Below are positions 62,978 through 64,000 of a DNA stretch of 64,000 nucleotides, one piece after another (the stretch's first letter is position 1; every line of letters begins with the position of its first letter). This DNA is from Mycobacterium sp. E1747 (GTDB lineage Bacteria > Actinomycetota > Actinomycetes > Mycobacteriales > Mycobacteriaceae): positions 1 to 64,000 of the forward strand of contig NZ_LZJI01000188.1 of NCBI RefSeq assembly GCF_001667775.1. Direction: 5' to 3'. The notes under the pieces were generated by a model, which was given only the letters and a program-made list of their open reading frames with translations, did no database searches and had not been told where the DNA came from. The position numbers and the translations under genes are program-made.

Positions 62978-63753
62978 ACGGGTTCACCCAGATCGCCGCC
63001 GCCGGACCGCTGCTGGTGGCCCTCGGCGTGTGTCTGCTGGCGGGGCTGGTTTCCTTCGCCTCGCCGTGCGTGGTGCCGCTGGTGCCCGGTTACCTGTCCT
63101 ACCTGGCAGCCGTCGTGGGCGTCGACGAGCAGCCGCTGCCCGGCCAGGTCAAGGCGCCGCCGTCGGCGCGGTGGCGGGTCGCGGGCTCGGCGGCGCTGTT
63201 CGTCGCCGGGTTCACCACGATCTTCGTGCTGGGCACGGTCGCGGTTCTCGGAATGACGACGACGCTGATCACCAATCAGCTGCTGCTGCAGCGGGTCGGG
63301 GGCGTGCTGACGATCGTGATGGGGCTCGCGTTCGTCGGCCTGATCCCGGCCCTGCAACGCCAGGCCCGGTTCAGCCCGCGCCAGCTGACGACGGTCGCCG
63401 GGGCCCCGCTGCTGGGCGCGGTCTTCGCGTTGGGCTGGACGCCGTGCCTGGGGCCGACGCTGGCCGGCGTGATCACCGTGGCCTCGGCCACCGACGGCGC
63501 GAGCGTGGCCCGCGGGATCGTCCTGGTGATCGCGTACTGCCTGGGGCTGGGCATCCCGTTCGTGCTGCTGGCGTTCGGCTCGGCCGGCGCGGTCGGCGCC
63601 CTGGGCTGGCTGCGGCGGCACACGCGGGGGATCCAGATCTTCGGCGGCGCGCTGCTGATCGCGGTCGGCGTCCTGCTGGTCACCGGCGTGTGGAACGACT
63701 TCATCTCCTGGCTGCGCGACGCTTTCGTGTCCGACGTGAGGCTGCCGATTTGA
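62974..63753 (+). CDS. ccdA: Cytochrome c biogenesis thiol:disulfide transporter CcdA
   Basis: Integral membrane protein of 259 residues in the DsbD core family with six helices. The two redox cysteines are in VSFASPCVVPLVPGYLSYLA and FALGWTPCLGPTLAGVITVA, each in a conserved proline context. It carries electrons from cytoplasmic thioredoxin to the thioredoxin-like lipoprotein encoded just upstream. GTG start with GTGA overlap. The next gene, resB, overlaps its stop by four bases (TTGA). Confidence 0.94.
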   Translation: MNGFTQIAAAGPLLVALGVCLLAGLVSFASPCVVPLVPGYLSYLAAVVGVDEQPLPGQVKAPPSARWRVAGSAALFVAGFTTIFVLGTVAVLGMTTTLITNQLLLQRVGGVLTIVMGLAFVGLIPALQRQARFSPRQLTTVAGAPLLGAVFALGWTPCLGPTLAGVITVASATDGASVARGIVLVIAYCLGLGIPFVLLAFGSAGAVGALGWLRRHTRGIQIFGGALLIAVGVLLVTGVWNDFISWLRDAFVSDVRLPI

Positions 63754-64000
63754 CGGCGCCAGAGACACCGCGAGCAGACGCAAAATCGCACAAGACCGTG
63801 CGGTCTAAGGCGATTTTGCGTCTGCTCGCGCAGAGGGGGCGCAACACCTGGCGGGCGCTGACCTCGATGGGCACCGCGCTGGTGCTGCTGTTCCTGCTCG
63901 CGCTGGGCGCCATACCCGGAGCGCTGCTGCCACAGCGCAGCCTCAACGCCGGCAAGGTCGACGACTACCTGAAGGCCCACCCGGTCATCGGGCCCTGGCT
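63750..64000 (+). CDS. resB: ResB/Ccs1 cytochrome c biogenesis protein, 5' part only
   Basis: The first 83 codons are visible and the window ends inside the gene. From the TTG at 63750 the frame reads TAPETPRADAKSHK, then NTWRALTSMGTALVLLFLLA as the first membrane helix, GAIPGALLPQRSLN and DDYLKAHPVIGPW, which match ResB (Rv0528). ResB with CcsA moves and attaches haem to cytochrome c. The first about 27 codons overlap a large perfect inverted repeat, so this segment may be an insertion and translation may start further in, for example at the GTG 63798. Confidence 0.9.
   Translation, partial: MTAPETPRADAKSHKTVRSKAILRLLAQRGRNTWRALTSMGTALVLLFLLALGAIPGALLPQRSLNAGKVDDYLKAHPVIGPW
63769..63830. 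repeat. Perfect 21-bp inverted repeat at the start of resB
   Basis: The left arm (63769-63789, starting CGCGAGCAGACGCAAAA) is the exact reverse complement of the right arm (63810-63830, ending GCGTCTGCTCGCG). The 20-base centre has its own dyad, AGACCG (63793-63798) with CGGTCT (63801-63806). The arms contain AAAATCGC/GCGATTTT, uncommon in this DNA. It looks like a copy of a dispersed palindromic element. Confidence 0.85.

Overview
The window is a high-G+C chromosomal segment of a slow-growing Mycobacterium. Gene content and order follow the Mycobacterium tuberculosis stretch from pcaA/Rv0470c to resB/Rv0528 almost gene for gene. Several M. tuberculosis genes are missing (Rv0471c, the LysE-type Rv0488, the 13E12-type Rv0515) and several loci are added, which suggests a non-tuberculous species, perhaps of the M. 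avium complex. That species guess rests on remembered gene order, not on a search.

Region by region. 1-9.7 kb: a truncated mycolate cyclopropane synthase, the TetR regulator MadR, a DUF445 membrane protein, an XRE regulator with a perfect palindrome upstream, hbhA, two small membrane or secreted proteins, deoC, a block of six identical 54-bp repeats, then a leftward trio (DUF2993, nitrilase, DUF2505) facing murB across a very compact divergent promoter. 9.8-18.1 kb: an L,D-transpeptidase lipoprotein, an SDR, a ROK regulator, mshA, a YbjN protein, gpm1 and senX3-regX3 with a 53-bp MIRU between them. 18.1-23.8 kb: an accessory block with a small Cys-rich ORF, mmpS-mmpL and a frameshifted PPE gene. 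23.9-38.6 kb: a leftward GMC oxidoreductase operon facing a FadR-type regulator, Rv0495c, ppx and followers, proC, an Xis-like regulator, ribosomal protein bS22, galE2, a PlsC acyltransferase, a strong bidirectional terminator, then leftward cmaA2, hadD and serB1. 42.8-49.6 kb: a glutaredoxin-like gene and the tetrapyrrole cluster hemA-hemC-hemD-hemB with small membrane genes and a STAS protein. 49.8-58.4 kb: envelope acyltransferases, SGNH hydrolases and esterases, plus an inserted ssuD-MHS transporter pair. 58.4-64 kb: gabP, hemL, and the cytochrome c maturation genes (thioredoxin lipoprotein, ccdA, resB).

The most striking feature lies at 38.97-42.80 kb, where M. tuberculosis has mmpS2-mmpL2. 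It is a four-gene leftward operon that copies the layout of the EsxF-EsxE-CpnT-IFT locus (Rv3905c-Rv3902c). Two WXG100 proteins precede an 821-residue CpnT-like protein whose N-terminal half matches the CpnT channel region. The NAD-glycohydrolase tip (TNT) is replaced by a different C-terminal domain carrying a GHGGY motif (Stv adhesin-like). The last gene encodes a two-domain SseB-like protein in the position of the immunity factor. G+C falls sharply exactly over the new tip and its partner, as expected for a recently swapped effector/immunity module on an old secretion chassis.

Many genes are coupled by 1-11 base overlaps, and several starts sit 6-8 nt downstream of a TANNNT -10 box, so leaderless transcription is likely for them. 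No tRNA, rRNA, insertion sequence, integrase or CRISPR array was seen.
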